DNA of 34,069 nt, from assembly GCA_026770615.1 (NCBI GenBank), contig MU631763.1, positions 73,899-107,967 on the forward strand. Reading direction: 5' to 3'. This DNA is from Pavlovales sp. CCMP2436. Lineage: Eukaryota > Haptophyta > Pavlovophyceae > Pavlovales. Of the stretch, positions 11,001 through 20,354 are shown piece after piece; positions within the stretch are counted from its first letter, which is position 1; the number at the start of each line of letters is the position of its first letter. The notes below the pieces were generated by a model. It was not told where the DNA came from. It did not search any database and saw only the letters and a program-made list of their open reading frames with translations. The position numbers and the translations under genes are program-made.

Positions 11001-12002
11001 CTACGCTTCGGCCTCGTGATGCACTGCGGCACAATGAACCCGACCGACGGCACCGTCGCCAAAAAGTCCAAGAATGAGGCGATGTTCTACCCACCGGCCG
11101 GCTACTTTCCAACAACTAACGACACTCTCTTTCTCAAGATCGACGACGCGCTCGGCATCGTCACGTTCACCGACCGGTTTCGGTACCTCGGCTCAACCTT
11201 TTCTTCATCCCTAACAGATGACGACGAGATCGAGCACAGGATCCGATCTGCAGCTGCAGCCTTTGGCTGTCTGCGGAGATACGTCTTCAATCAAACCACG
11301 GCTCCACGTCGCTCCCACTCGCCTCCAAAGGCAAGCTCTACCGATGCCTCGTGCTCGGTGATTTGCTCTACGGCTGCGAATCCTGGGTCCTGACCTCAAA
11401 GCTGCGGCAAAGGCTGAGCGCGTTCCACAACCGCTGCGTGCGAGCGATGGCGAGGAAAAAACCGCTGCGCCCTTCCTCCTCCGACTACATCTTCAAGTAC
11501 GCTGCCCTAGCGCCGCAGTACGTCGCCCTCGGCGTCATAGACATCGACCAGTACATCTCCAATCGGAAATTACGCTGTGCGGGACATGTGATGTGTATGA
11601 GCATTTTGAGACTTCCTCGCATGTTCATGTCATCGTGGGTCAACGCACCGCGACGCAACGGGCGACCGCTGATATCCTACGGACACGACCTAACTCGCGA
11701 GCTCAACAACGTCGGCTTCAACCTTGACGGGCAAGCAGTCGGCGTTGGCGTCTCGACGAGCTGGGGTAAGGCCACACAAGACAAGGCATCCTGGCGCAAA
11801 CTGACGAGACTACCGGACGTGAAACCCATCTGCAAGAAAACCCGAACGAAATCGCCTGCTCAAAGCTCTGTCGGCGCTTTGGTATCACCGCAAGGTGACG
11901 CTAAAGCTCAGCAGATTGACGCTCAGACGCTGATACCCGGGGCCTCCTGGACGCAGAGACTGCGCCCCAGGCGGTAGAAGGGGCATCATAACATAACATA
12001 AC
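8046..12002 (+). mobile_element. Non-LTR retrotransposon (LINE), degenerate but nearly full length
   Basis: The span runs from a GC-rich 5' leader of uncertain boundary through endonuclease, reverse transcriptase and C-terminal coding sequence to a simple-repeat tail (ataac units, 11986-12002) of the kind that ends many LINE clades. There is no poly-A tail, no LTR and no gag-like first ORF with zinc knuckles. Clade not assigned; RTE- or CR1-like organisation is possible. Target-site duplications were not identified. Confidence 0.85.
8287..11977 (+). pseudogene. LINE ORF: APE-type endonuclease plus reverse transcriptase, broken by two stops and two frameshifts
   Basis: Frame 1 from ATG 8287 gives the endonuclease: QNVQGFNGDKQQV and CLQETWQ, then VIIGGDFNASLG, then IDHWLV and SDHTPIWVK (metal-binding/catalytic motifs of the exo-endonuclease-phosphatase fold). 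TGA 8608-8610 and TAG 8875-8877 interrupt it in frame. A Pro/Ser-rich linker follows (9300-9570). The reverse transcriptase comes next: GKSPGESGL, WRVGRLKLLPKKGD, NGFIRRRGCADG, LYVDLVKAFDSID (motif A), VKQGDTLA. The frame ends at 10863 and continues one frame over (from ~10855) with NLWASLYADDGA (YADD, motif C). A second shift near 11290-11310 leads to LYRCLVLGDLLYGCESWVL and FHNRCVRAM, typical LINE C-terminal sequence, ending at TAG 11975. It could not make an active protein as read. Confidence 0.93.
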
Positions 12003-12165
12003 ACCCTGTACTCAGCTGTAGAGGTGAGGTTGGTGGCGAACTATTGTACAAGCCGTTCTTCCTGCGACTTGGGGTCCGCCGGAGAAATGCGTTCTTGATA
12101 TTTTAATGAGCTGGCCCGTGCAGGCTTGTCCGGCGCAGGCTGAGCTTTTGTTAATTAGTTCTTAG

Positions 12166-12399
12166 TTTCGTGATCATTTTCCCCGGGCCGGCTGGCCCGG
12201 GATCAACGGACGGCGGCTCGGCCTCTTGGCGGCACGCTCGTCTTGTATCTACGTTGCCAGACCCACCAAGGCACGCCAACAGCGCAAAAAGAGAGGGGAA
12301 CAATGCCCCGAAGCCACGCCAGAAGAGGCGCGCCAAAAGCGCAAGAGGGAAGAACAATGCCCCAACATATTGAATGTGCGCAGGCGAGCTGCATTTTGA
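12166..12399 (+). pseudogene. Basic repeat peptide frame without start codon
   Basis: An open frame of 77 codons from after TAG 12163 to TGA 12397, with no ATG. It contains two copies of a 19-codon unit (57-bp spacing, starting 12271 and 12328): ARQQRKKRGEQCPEATPEE and ARQKRKREEQCP. Basic repeats with a TPEE motif are common in the N-terminal regions of Helitron/PIF1-like helicase proteins and other transposon ORFs, but this fragment is too short to assign. A GC palindrome (ccccgggcc/ggcccggg) lies at 12181-12200. Confidence 0.35.
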
Positions 12400-12620
12400 G
12401 ACGAGCGAGAGGCAGCAGCGGCCCAGCGGCCGGTCAGCGCGCCACTCAGAGAGTCGTCAATTGTCGTGTGTCTGATCAGCATTAGCGGTGGGGACGATAT
12501 CCGTGTGCTCTGCTATGCTCTCTTGATCCGACTGTTTTCTCAACGCTTGGGTCATATGGAGACAGGTCCTGTCAGGGGACGGACGTTCTACTAGATATTT
12601 ACCGGGTCGAATTTTAATCT
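12375..12620 (+). repeat. Dispersed repeat C, copy 1
   Basis: Matches 19866-20135 and the inverse of 22048-22330 along ~240 bp: gcgcaggcg, gagacgagcgaga, gtcgtc then ttgtcgt, gcggtggggac, tatcc then gtgtgctc, tcaacgct, and a terminal ggggacggacg then ctagatattta. It lies just upstream of the Ca2+-ATPase gene (ATG 12690), so it may supply part of that gene's 5' region. Confidence 0.75.
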
Positions 12621-12689
12621 CCCCAGCCGCTCAGCCGCTTGGGAGCCCGAACCACTCACCCGAATCACCACAGCGGCCAAGTTCGCCTG

Positions 12690-15600
12690 ATGGTTGCCGG
12701 CGTGTGCGCGCTACTCTGCGTGAGCTCGACCGTCGGACGTCCGAGCGTGCTCTCGCGCTCGGCCGGCGTGAGCTCGGCCGTCGGCCGGCCGGTCGCGTTC
12801 TTGCGCTCCAGTCTCCGCTCCTCGCTCGCAGAGCAATCCCGGCCGGAGCTCGCGGAACTCGCATACCTGCGCGACATCGCTGAGCGCGCGCACGTGCTAC
12901 CGGCCGAGGAGGTATTGAAGTTACTCGGCGTGAATTTTGAGAAGGGCCTCGGCCCTTCGGCCGTGGTTGCGCGACGCGCGGTGGCCGGCCCGAATTCCCT
13001 GCCCGAGGAGCCGTGCGTCCCATTCTGGCGCCTTGCTCTTGCACAGCTCAGCGGCGGGCTCGCTCGTGCGCTCCTTCTCGCCGCGGCAGTCTCGGCCGCC
13101 GTGGCATTTTTCGATGGATCGCCAAGATCGTCGCAGGCCTTCGCGGAGCCTGCAGCGATTTTGGCGATACTCCTCCTCAACGCTGCAGTGAGTGCATATC
13201 TAGAATCAAACTCTGCAGATGCACTGCGTTTACTACGCGCGCTGCAGCCGCTGCGATCCTCGGTTATCCGCGACGGACAGCAGTTTGTCCTCGACGCTTC
13301 CGATCTCGTGCCCGGCGACGTGCTCATTCTGCGCGCAGGCGACGCGGTGCCGGCGGACTGCCGAATTGTCTCGTTGGCTTCATCCGCTGTGAGCGCAGAG
13401 CAGGCCATGCTCACCGGCGAGCCCGAGGCCGTGCACAAACAAACAGGTGCGCAGGCGGAGTGACAAATTGGACAAATCAGAAAACTGAGTCCCCCCGCCC
13501 CCTCCACCCCCCCACCCCCCCCTAATATTCAAACCTATAATACCTGTAACAAAGAGGCACTGCCGACCTTCGAGCTCACCGTCGAGACGCAGGGTCGCAC
13601 GAACTTGCTCTTCGCGTCCACCAACCTTGCATACGGAGGCGCCACAGCCGTAGTCATCGCCACGGGCGCGCGCACGGCCGTGGGTTGCATAGGTGCGCTC
13701 GTGAGAGTCGCAGAGCTCGACACTGCCGCTCGAATGACGACGCTCGGCGCAGAGCTTGACAAGCTCGGCGCAGAGCTCAATAAACGTGTGGGCTGGACGT
13801 GTGCTGGCGTTTGGCTCCTCTCGGCACCGCACTTCTCTGACGCCACACTCTCCGGGGCCACGGAGGGAGCTACCTACTATCTCAAGATTGCGCTTGCGCT
13901 TGCGGTGGCGGCCGTGCCCGAGGGCCTGCCCGCCGTGGTCACCGCTTGCTTAGCCCTCGGCACGCGGCGGATGGCGGAGCGCTCGGCGCTTGCGCGCTCA
14001 CTTCCCGCTGTCGAGACGCTTGGCCTCGTCACTGTGGTGTGCTCTGACAAAACAGGTGAAGCAGATCAAGTCACGTTTGTCTGCTTTAAATTTCGATCCG
14101 CGCCCCCCCGCGCCGAAGTTCCTTCCCGCGATCGCCCAGCGCCGCTCGCGCCGCTTCGCCGAAGATCTTCACAGATGGTTAACGGGGTTGCGTTTGTGAG
14201 TGTCAGATGCTGCTGCGCGGCCCAGAGCAGAACACACTATTGAAGGGCCAGTGAAAGCGGCGGAATGTATAGTGGAAGCGGCTTTATCTGGGCACTTCTG
14301 TACCCTTATCTACAGGCACCCTGACGACGGGCAAGATGTGCGCAAGAGAGGTCATAACCTTCGCTAGAGGTGGTCAGCACCTGGCGAGCAGCGCGGGCAG
14401 CTCGTCCGCGAATCCTGCAGGAGCGGCGGCGGACGCCGCGTTGGCGGCGTCCCTAGATGTGCACGCGCGCGTTTATTCCGTGAGCGGTACAAGCTACGCT
14501 CCCACAGACGGAGGGCTGAGCTTCGAGGAGCAGGCACCGGGCGCCGGCAAGCATGGGGAGGACGGCGAGGCAGAACCTGCTGCGCTAGGCAAGGGAGGCG
14601 CGCTGTTCTGGGCAGGGGCCGTGGCAAGCCTTTGCAGTCGTGCGATCGTCCGATACGAAGTAGAGGCGGGCGCGCACGTGTGCGTTGGCGACGGAATGGA
14701 GGTAAAAAATAGAATCTTTTATTATATTTGTGATTTTTCAGCATCAACGACGCATTAATTGTCTTTTGGCGCAAAAACTTTAAAGCTTACCGATTATTAA
14801 AGTTTTTCTCGATTGCAATATTTTTCTTTTTTTTTCTCTCAAAAAGCTGATTTAGTTTGGGGTCGGTATATCCAAACCACAAATAGAATAATTTATATTA
14901 CAAATTTAATAAAATATAAATACTGAGACGAGGATTATTTTCTTACACGCAATATATTACAAGCAATATACTATATTGCCCTGAAAATATAATATTATAT
15001 TTGCTTGAAAGAAGTATTTTTACTGTATATGTTGATATATTTAGGGCGTCTTGATCGTCCTCGCGGAGAAGATGGTATGTTACTGGAGCGTGTCGGGGTC
15101 AGAGCTGGAGAATGGCGGCGAGGTACGGCGCGCGGCGAATTACTGGGGCGCTGTGTGCAACCCACGCGCGACGCTTGAGTTCACGCGCGAGCGCAAGTCG
15201 ATGAGCGTCCTGTGCGAGGTGCGCGGCGCCGGCGCGCGCTCGCCATGGCTGCTGCTCGTGAAAGGCTCGCCAGAGGCACTGATCAATCGCGCCAGCCACA
15301 TCATGCTCGACGGCGAGCCTCGCCCGCTCAACGCACCGGCGTCCGCCGCCCTCCTCGACGCGGTGCGCGCGCGCTCGAGCGGCGCGCTGCGCTTCCTCGC
15401 GCTCGCGATAAGGCCGCTCGAGGCGGCGCCGCTAGCCGCGTGCCTCGCCGACCCCACTGCGTTTGAGGGAATCGAGAGCGGATTGCAGCTAGTCGCCTTT
15501 GTTGGCCTCTAAGACCCGCTACGGCCTGAGGCACGCGCTACGTCTCCCTGTTCACCGTGCCCTCCTCCCCCCCCCTGCCACCAAGCACACACTCCTCACG

Positions 15601-17553
15601 CCTGCACCCCCCCCTCCCTTCCTGTGCCCTGGACCGCAGGTGTCAGTGTCGCAGGATGAGTGTGCGCGGGCCGGCATTAGGACCCTCGTCATCACTGGCG
15701 ACGACCTCGCGACTGCACTGGCAGTGTGCACCGAGGCGTCGATCCTGAGCGCAGAGGAGGTGCGCGAGGCAAATTGCGCCTCGCCGGAGGGGCGCACGCT
15801 CGTCCTGACCGGTCGCCAGTGGGACGCACTCGATGACCAGGACCAAGCGGCCGCTGCACGCACACTGCGCGTGCTCGCTCGAGCAGAGCCCGTCCACAAG
15901 CTGTCGCTCGTACGCACGCTGCAGGCAATGGGGGAAGTCGTAGCGATGACCGGTGATGGTGTGAACGATGCCCCGGCGTTGAAGCAGGCCGACGTCGGCG
16001 TTGCAATGGGTAGCGGTACCGCTGTCGCGCGGGCCGCGGCTGACCTCGTCCTCGCAGGTGGGTGGGCGAATGAATGGGCGCTGACCCACAGCAGCTCCGA
16101 GCCCGGTGCACAACGCGATTGCGAGCATCTGGGTTGGGGTTGAGGGGGTGGGGTGTGTGTGGGGAGGGAGGGGGGGAGTTAGGACAACAAGCCTGCGTGC
16201 AAGGATCCGGACGGCTTCGAGGCGCATCTGACCTCAACCCACCTTAATAACAATAATATCGTTTTTTTTTTTTTTTTTTTTTGCAGATTCCGAATTAGGA
16301 TTAGTGACAATCTTTGCGCACCGGTTCACCACCTATCAACACCTCACCGCTGCAGATGACAATTTGTCGACGATCGTATCTGCGATTGAGGAGGGCAGGG
16401 CTATCTACGCGAGCACGCAGGCCTGCGTGCGCTTCCTGCTCTCGTCAAACCTGGGGGAAGTTTTGTGCCTCGCGTTGTGCGCCGGGTTTGGGCTTCCCGC
16501 GCCGCTCCTACCACTGCAGCTGCTGTGGGTCAGCGCCCATCCATCTCCTCCCCCCCCCCCCGCCGCCGCCGCCAACCTTAAACCGTCCACTAACTAGCGG
16601 TGCGCTTTACCGCTGTTGGTCTGTTGATCTGACGAGCTCCCCCCACTGGTAACCTCTTAGGTGAATCTCGTGACGGACGGCCTACCCGCCCTCGCCCTCT
16701 GTGCAAACCCACGCGATCCGAAATCGATGGACGCGCCGCCGCGCTCGCGCGACCAGGGCTTCGTCGACCGTGCGTCTATGATCAGGTCGGCCTCCCTCGG
16801 CGGGTATGTCGGTCTCGCAACCGGGCTCAGCTTCGTTTGGTGGTTCATGGGCTCAGACGGCGGGCCGCACGAGCTGGTTTCAGCTGACGCACTGGGGGCT
16901 ATGCACTGCAGTAGACAGCCGCTTCCAGAAGGTCGACTGCGCGCTCTTTCTTGACGCACGCCCACGGGCGTTAGCGCTGAGCTCGCTCATTCTGCTCGAG
17001 GTGATCCCTTTTTGTGTGTAATACTACAAAAAAATCACCTCATTCTAACGTCGCGCGGCCCCTGGGCAAGCGAGCGCGATTTTTTTTTTTTTTTTCCTGA
17101 GGTGCACACACACGCGCCCCGTGGGCAGACACGCCCACCAAGCGCGCAGATTCGCTCAGACCCCCTTTGCAAACTTACGGGCGCCGGCTTGGCGCTGGGC
17201 GGCATCTTGCGCTCGCACCGCCCGAATTTTCTGTGGCCGCTGTTAGCACAGATGCCGCCCCTAACGCCGCTAAACTATTACGTGCGCAGATGCTGAACGC
17301 ACTCAACGTGATCTCCACGAGCGCATCCCTCGTCCAAGTGCCACCGTGGGCCAACCGGTGGCTGCTCGCGGCCGCTGGGGCGGGGGTTGCGCAGCAGCTG
17401 CTGCTACTCTACGTTCCAGCACTCAACCGGCTGTTCGGGACGGCGCCGCTTGCGCGCGACGAGCTGCTTGCCGTGCTCGCACTCTCTCTGCCAGTAATCG
17501 CGCTGGACGAGTGCTTCAAGGCGTGGTCCAGATCAAGGGTCAGCGATGAGTAA
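12690..17553 (+). CDS. SERCA-type (P2A) Ca2+-transporting ATPase, eight exons, with one TAA and one frameshift
   Basis: The pump uses ATP to move Ca2+ from cytosol into an organelle. join(12690..13446, 13555..14055, 14316..14701, 15045..15530, 15640..16057, 16356..16528, 16661..17000, 17290..17553), about 1107 residues. Motifs in order: actuator TGEP (~242), AVPEGLPAV (M4), CSDKTG|TLTTG with phosphorylated Asp (~417, split by intron 2), VKGSPE (nucleotide binding), [24 protein letters not shown] (M5), NLVTDGLPA (M6) and LPVIALDE (M8). The residues equivalent to the SERCA Ca2+ ligands are kept. A ~70-residue N-terminal extension has a hydrophobic leader and Ser/Arg-rich tail. Intron 4 appears to be GC-AG. 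Lesions: TAA at 15510-15512 (FVGL*DPLRPE) and a +1 shift near 16871-16880 (GGPHE | WFQLTHW). Both may be real decay or assembly errors; intact motifs argue for recent loss or error. Confidence 0.88.
14702..15044 (+). other. AT-rich intron 3 of the Ca2+-ATPase gene
   Basis: A 343-nt intron with donor GAG|GTAAAA and acceptor TTTAG|GGC, phase 0. It is far more AT-rich than the exons around it and contains T runs at 14804-14838. The junction joins GDGME to [10 protein letters not shown], matching the SERCA nucleotide-domain alignment. No ORF or repeat family is recognised inside. Confidence 0.75.
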
Positions 17554-17891
17554 TTGGTAGCTCTCTGATATATGCCAGATATGCCATCGATGTGCCGTTT
17601 CTGACGAGCGATGATGTATTAAATAGTAAATAATATTTAAGTACACCTGTATCCACCACCCACAGCGCCTAAGGCACTAGCGGGCGTGTCAGAGTTTGGC
17701 ATAACTACCTTTGCGTGCGTACGAATTGAGAATAACGCGTTGAACGTTGAAGACCCTCCCTAAAGAAGGACAGGGGGGTAGTTTAAAATGACGCGCGTAT
17801 TACTCAGTTCGCCAGTCTAATTCACCATCACGTACATAGGTGCTCCGGCCTCCGCGCGCACAGCTGCGCTGAGCTTACTAGTAGCACGCCG
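17554..17891. other. Intergenic region between convergent genes
   Basis: About 340 bp between the 3' ends of the Ca2+-ATPase (plus) and RING/EF-hand (minus) genes. It is AT-rich at 17600-17645 and should hold both 3' UTRs. No coding motif or repeat family was seen. Confidence 0.6.
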
Positions 17892-18838
17892 TCACACTGG
17901 GAGGTTAGCGCGCAGCATATCCAACAGCCCGTCCTCTGCCCTGAACTCGTCAATATCAAGCGCATTCGAGCCGTCATGATCCAGTAGCGGCCAAATCGCC
18001 TCGAGGATGCCAGTAAGCTCGGCTGTCGAGAGGGAGGTGAACGTTTTACAAAGTGCGCGCAGCAGCTCGCCGATCTCGAGCAGCCCCGAATTGTCATCGT
18101 CCCAGTAGGTGAACCAGTTATCCGGCTCGTCCGCGAGGCTCGGGATCTGCGCGGACTCGCTCTCGCGGGCGTGCAGCTCGGCGAGGACCGGAACCACTGC
18201 GAGTTGGAACTCGAGCGGGCAAAGCGTGCCGTCGCCGTTTTCGTCGAAGTGCGCCCAGCGCCGCCCGAGGGCTGCGAGCGCTGCGTCCACGCTCACACCG
18301 GCAAACGCGGCGCAGTAGTCGGCCAGCTCCTCTCTCGAGATGTGCCCATCGCCAGACGTGTCGATCAAGCGGAATATCAGCCGCGGGTCGTCACGCGGGG
18401 AGGGGAGCTGCACGGCGTGCTCAAACGGTGCGCGGCATATTGGACACGTCTTGGCCAGACGAAGAGTGAGTGGTGGGGAGTCAGGGGTGGGGCAGCGAGG
18501 GGTGGGCAGTGATCAGCGAAGGGTACGCCCCAGCCGGCTTACCCTCTTGGTGGGGAGTCAGGGGTGGGGCAGCGACGGGAGGGCAGTGATCAGCGAAGGG
18601 TACGCCCCAGCCGGTGGGTAAGCCGGCCGGCCGTGGTGACGATCGCGAGGACGGCAGCGAGGGCGATCTGCACCTTGGCGAGTAACGAAGAGGCGCACGC
18701 GAAGCACAGGAAATGGCGGCAGACGCGGCTCTCGCGTGCGTCGCACAGAACGGCCAGCGAGAGCGACTTGCGCTCTAGGCACACGGTGCACTCCCCGTGG
18801 TTGCGAGCAGCATTCGCGAGCTCGGCCAGGAACTCCAT
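17892..18838 (-). CDS. RING-finger protein with four EF-hand loops, two exons
   Basis: complement(join(17892..18449, 18674..18838)), 240 residues. Exon 1 and the start of exon 2 together form a complete C3HC4 RING: CTVC (17, 20), CRHFLCFAC (C40, H42, C45, C48) and TCPIC (57, 60). The last two cysteines come from exon 2, which is strong support for the intron (donor AAG|GTGCAG, acceptor CCAAG|ACG, phase 0). EF-hand loops follow: DTSGDGHISREE (85-96), DENGDGTLCPLE (124-135), DDDNSGLLEIGE (172-183) and DHDGSNALDIDE (212-223). The RING suggests ubiquitin E3 ligase activity; the EF-hands suggest Ca2+ control of it. Both are inferences from domain type. There is no signal peptide or membrane segment. 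Start is ATG 18838; stop TGA. Confidence 0.85.
18474..18614. repeat. Duplicated ~64-bp unit inside the RING/EF-hand intron
   Basis: Two near-identical copies, 18474-18537 and 18551-18614 (77-bp spacing), each from tggggagtcaggggtggggc to gggtacgccccagccgg with three or so differences. They lie wholly in the 224-nt intron (18450-18673) and make up most of it. Confidence 0.9.
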
Positions 18839-18884
18839 GCGGCAAACGTGCAGCTGCAGGACCAGAGCTGCAGCGAGCGCCCAG

Positions 18885-19035
18885 CGTTTGATAAGTCACT
18901 TCGTAAGAACTTCGTATTCATACTTATGAATAGCAAATTTCAATGAATTTTCAAATTTCCTCGTAGGTCACTTTGTCTAATTTACGAGGCAGATTGAAGT
19001 GAAGGGTGACAACAATTAGCGTCAGCGCCTCTACG
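18885..19035. other. AT-rich region between divergent genes
   Basis: Between the start of the minus-strand RING gene and the plus-strand zinc-knuckle gene. It contains acttcgtaagaacttcgtattc and an echo (tcgtaggtcactttgtc), and is AT-rich at 18900-18965. It is the likely shared promoter region; no defined TATA box. Confidence 0.4.
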
Positions 19036-19305
19036 ATGCCGTGCGGCTACTGCCATGGGGTCGGCCACAACCGTCGCACGTGCCAGCGTTTCAATGCGCA
19101 AGAGTACGCGGATATGATTGCCTCGGGGGTGGCCAAGGAGGCCATCTACCGCACGATCGACATGGCGATGCCAGGCGTAGGTCTGGCACTCCAAGCCATC
19201 GAGCTTGCGTTCAATGCGATCGAGCTCGCATCGCGCAACAAGAAGATGGACAAGAACGAGCGCTACCGCAAGGCCCTCGGCCTCCTGCACGGCGTCTCCA
19301 ATTAA
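19036..19305 (+). CDS. Small zinc-knuckle (CCHC) protein
   Basis: 89 residues from ATG 19036 to TAA 19303. The N-terminus carries CGYCHGVGHNRRTC, a C-x2-C-x4-H-x4-C zinc knuckle that usually binds single-stranded nucleic acid or mediates protein contacts. It is followed by a hydrophobic helix-like segment (MAMPGVGLALQAIELAFNAI) and a basic tail (SRNKKMDKNERYRKA). An in-frame GTG at 19006 would extend it by ten codons but is not a likely eukaryotic start. Retroelement Gag proteins also carry such knuckles, but no other Gag feature or LTR is seen. No intron is needed. Confidence 0.6.
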   Translation: MPCGYCHGVGHNRRTCQRFNAQEYADMIASGVAKEAIYRTIDMAMPGVGLALQAIELAFNAIELASRNKKMDKNERYRKALGLLHGVSN

Positions 19306-19487
19306 GGCTAAGCTGGCCTTTCATCCAGCCTCGCCCACTAGCTAGGCAGCCCTTCTCCGGGCCTTCACGCTGCCTCAGTGTCACCAGGGAACCGTGTCAG
19401 TGTCACGAGCGGCCGAGGAACCTTCGTCTGGCTCAGATTGCAGCGGCCCTACGCCCGCCCTAGAAGGGGTGAGTGTTGGTGGAGGGG
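19306..19487. other. 3' flank of the zinc-knuckle gene
   Basis: GC-rich sequence with tcagtgtcac at 19375-19384 and again at 19397-19406. No coding motif. Confidence 0.4.
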
Positions 19488-19600
19488 TTGGGGGGGAAGG
19501 GAGCCTGTGGCATCTGCTACGACTTCACCCACCTCACCTCTACCATACAACCTGCCATTGCTGCTGTCTGATGTCGATCATACCTGTGAGTGAACACCTC
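19488..19600. repeat. Dispersed repeat D, copy 2
   Basis: Matches 6385-6470 in the same orientation: poly-G, gagcctgtggcatctgct, cgacttca, cacctctaccat, ctgtctgatgtcgat. No function evident. Confidence 0.6.
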
Positions 19601-19717
19601 CTGATGAGCGCTGCTGCGAGCCGCTTTTAAGTTTTATATTGTATACTATAGTCGGTCCAACCCCTGCGCCTATTAAAAATAAATAGTCTAATTATCTATT
19701 AAGTAGGATACTGGATA

Positions 19718-19862
19718 GGTTCGGCACGCTGTAGCCGACATCGCGCGGCGGGGACATAGGTTCGCCGCACATTGCCGTGAACGCCACATCATGGGAATAG
19801 CCAGGAATCAATTAGGTTGATGATGCCGCGGCCTCTCGTTGATCCGTTATGATCTGTAGACA
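19718..19862 (+). repeat. Dispersed repeat A, copy 2 (left part only)
   Basis: Opens ggttcggcacgctgtagccg and continues cgcggcggggac, gggaatagccaggaatcaat, ggttgatgatgc and gttatgatctgta. It matches the left ~150 bp of copies 1 and 3 but lacks the shared right end, being followed at once by repeat C copy 2. Confidence 0.8.
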
Positions 19863-19865
19863 CTG

Positions 19866-20135
19866 AATATAGTAGTTGTCTGTGTTATTGTGCTGCAGGT
19901 GTGTCGCGTGCGCAGGCGTGCTGCAGCTCGAGACGAGCGAGATGCATCGGAGTTCGGTCAGCAGCAAATCAGTCGAGCGTCGTCGATTGTCGTTTTTGTT
20001 GATATCAGACTCGGCGGTGGGGACGGTATCCGGTGTGCTCGGAAGGGGCCCCTGGATCCAAGTGTTTATCAACGCTCGGGTTCGGGTTTCAGATCTATTC
20101 GGGGACGGACGATTAACTAGAAATTTACACACTGT
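19866..20135 (+). repeat. Dispersed repeat C, copy 2
   Basis: Close match, inverted, to 22048-22330. Blocks: tagttgtctgtgttattgt, cgtgcgcaggcgtgc, gcagcaaa, cgtcgattgtcgtttttgtt, cggtggggacggtatccgg, cgggttcgggtttcaga, tcggggacggacg and agaaatttacacac. C copies 2 and 3 therefore form an inverted pair about 1.9 kb apart. Confidence 0.85.
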
Positions 20136-20216
20136 CAAACTAGGATGCAGGGAGTAGCTGAGCGCGGAGCCAGGTTAGTGCACGCTAGAAGCAATCAGGC
20201 CGTGCACGCTGCACTT

Positions 20217-20284
20217 GTGTGTGTGTGTGTGTGTGTTTGTGTGTTATTTGAATGAATTTTTATATGTGTGTGTGTGTGTTTGTG
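20217..20284 (+). repeat. TG microsatellite
   Basis: Two (TG)n runs, 20217-20243 and 20265-20284, separated by an AT-rich spacer. Confidence 0.95.
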
Positions 20285-20354
20285 TTCTTTTTCTTCTTTT
20301 TCTTGTTATTGGTATTGTTTCTTTGGCTTTGTTAACAATCGGTTTCTTTACACG

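Noticed and set aside
3161..15512. Alternative code with TAA/TAG as Gln
   Set aside because: Apparently intact genes in the window end with TAA (zinc knuckle, HNH, Ca2+-ATPase) and TAG (glycosyltransferase-like), and TGA also interrupts frames.
15499..15640. Continuous frame joining exon 4 region to exon 5 of the Ca2+-ATPase
   Set aside because: It changes frame relative to exon 4 and inserts non-homologous Pro-rich sequence; the GC-AG intron model aligns with SERCA.
19036..19305. Retroviral-type Gag
   Set aside because: A single zinc knuckle without LTRs, protease or polymerase nearby is not enough to call a retroelement.
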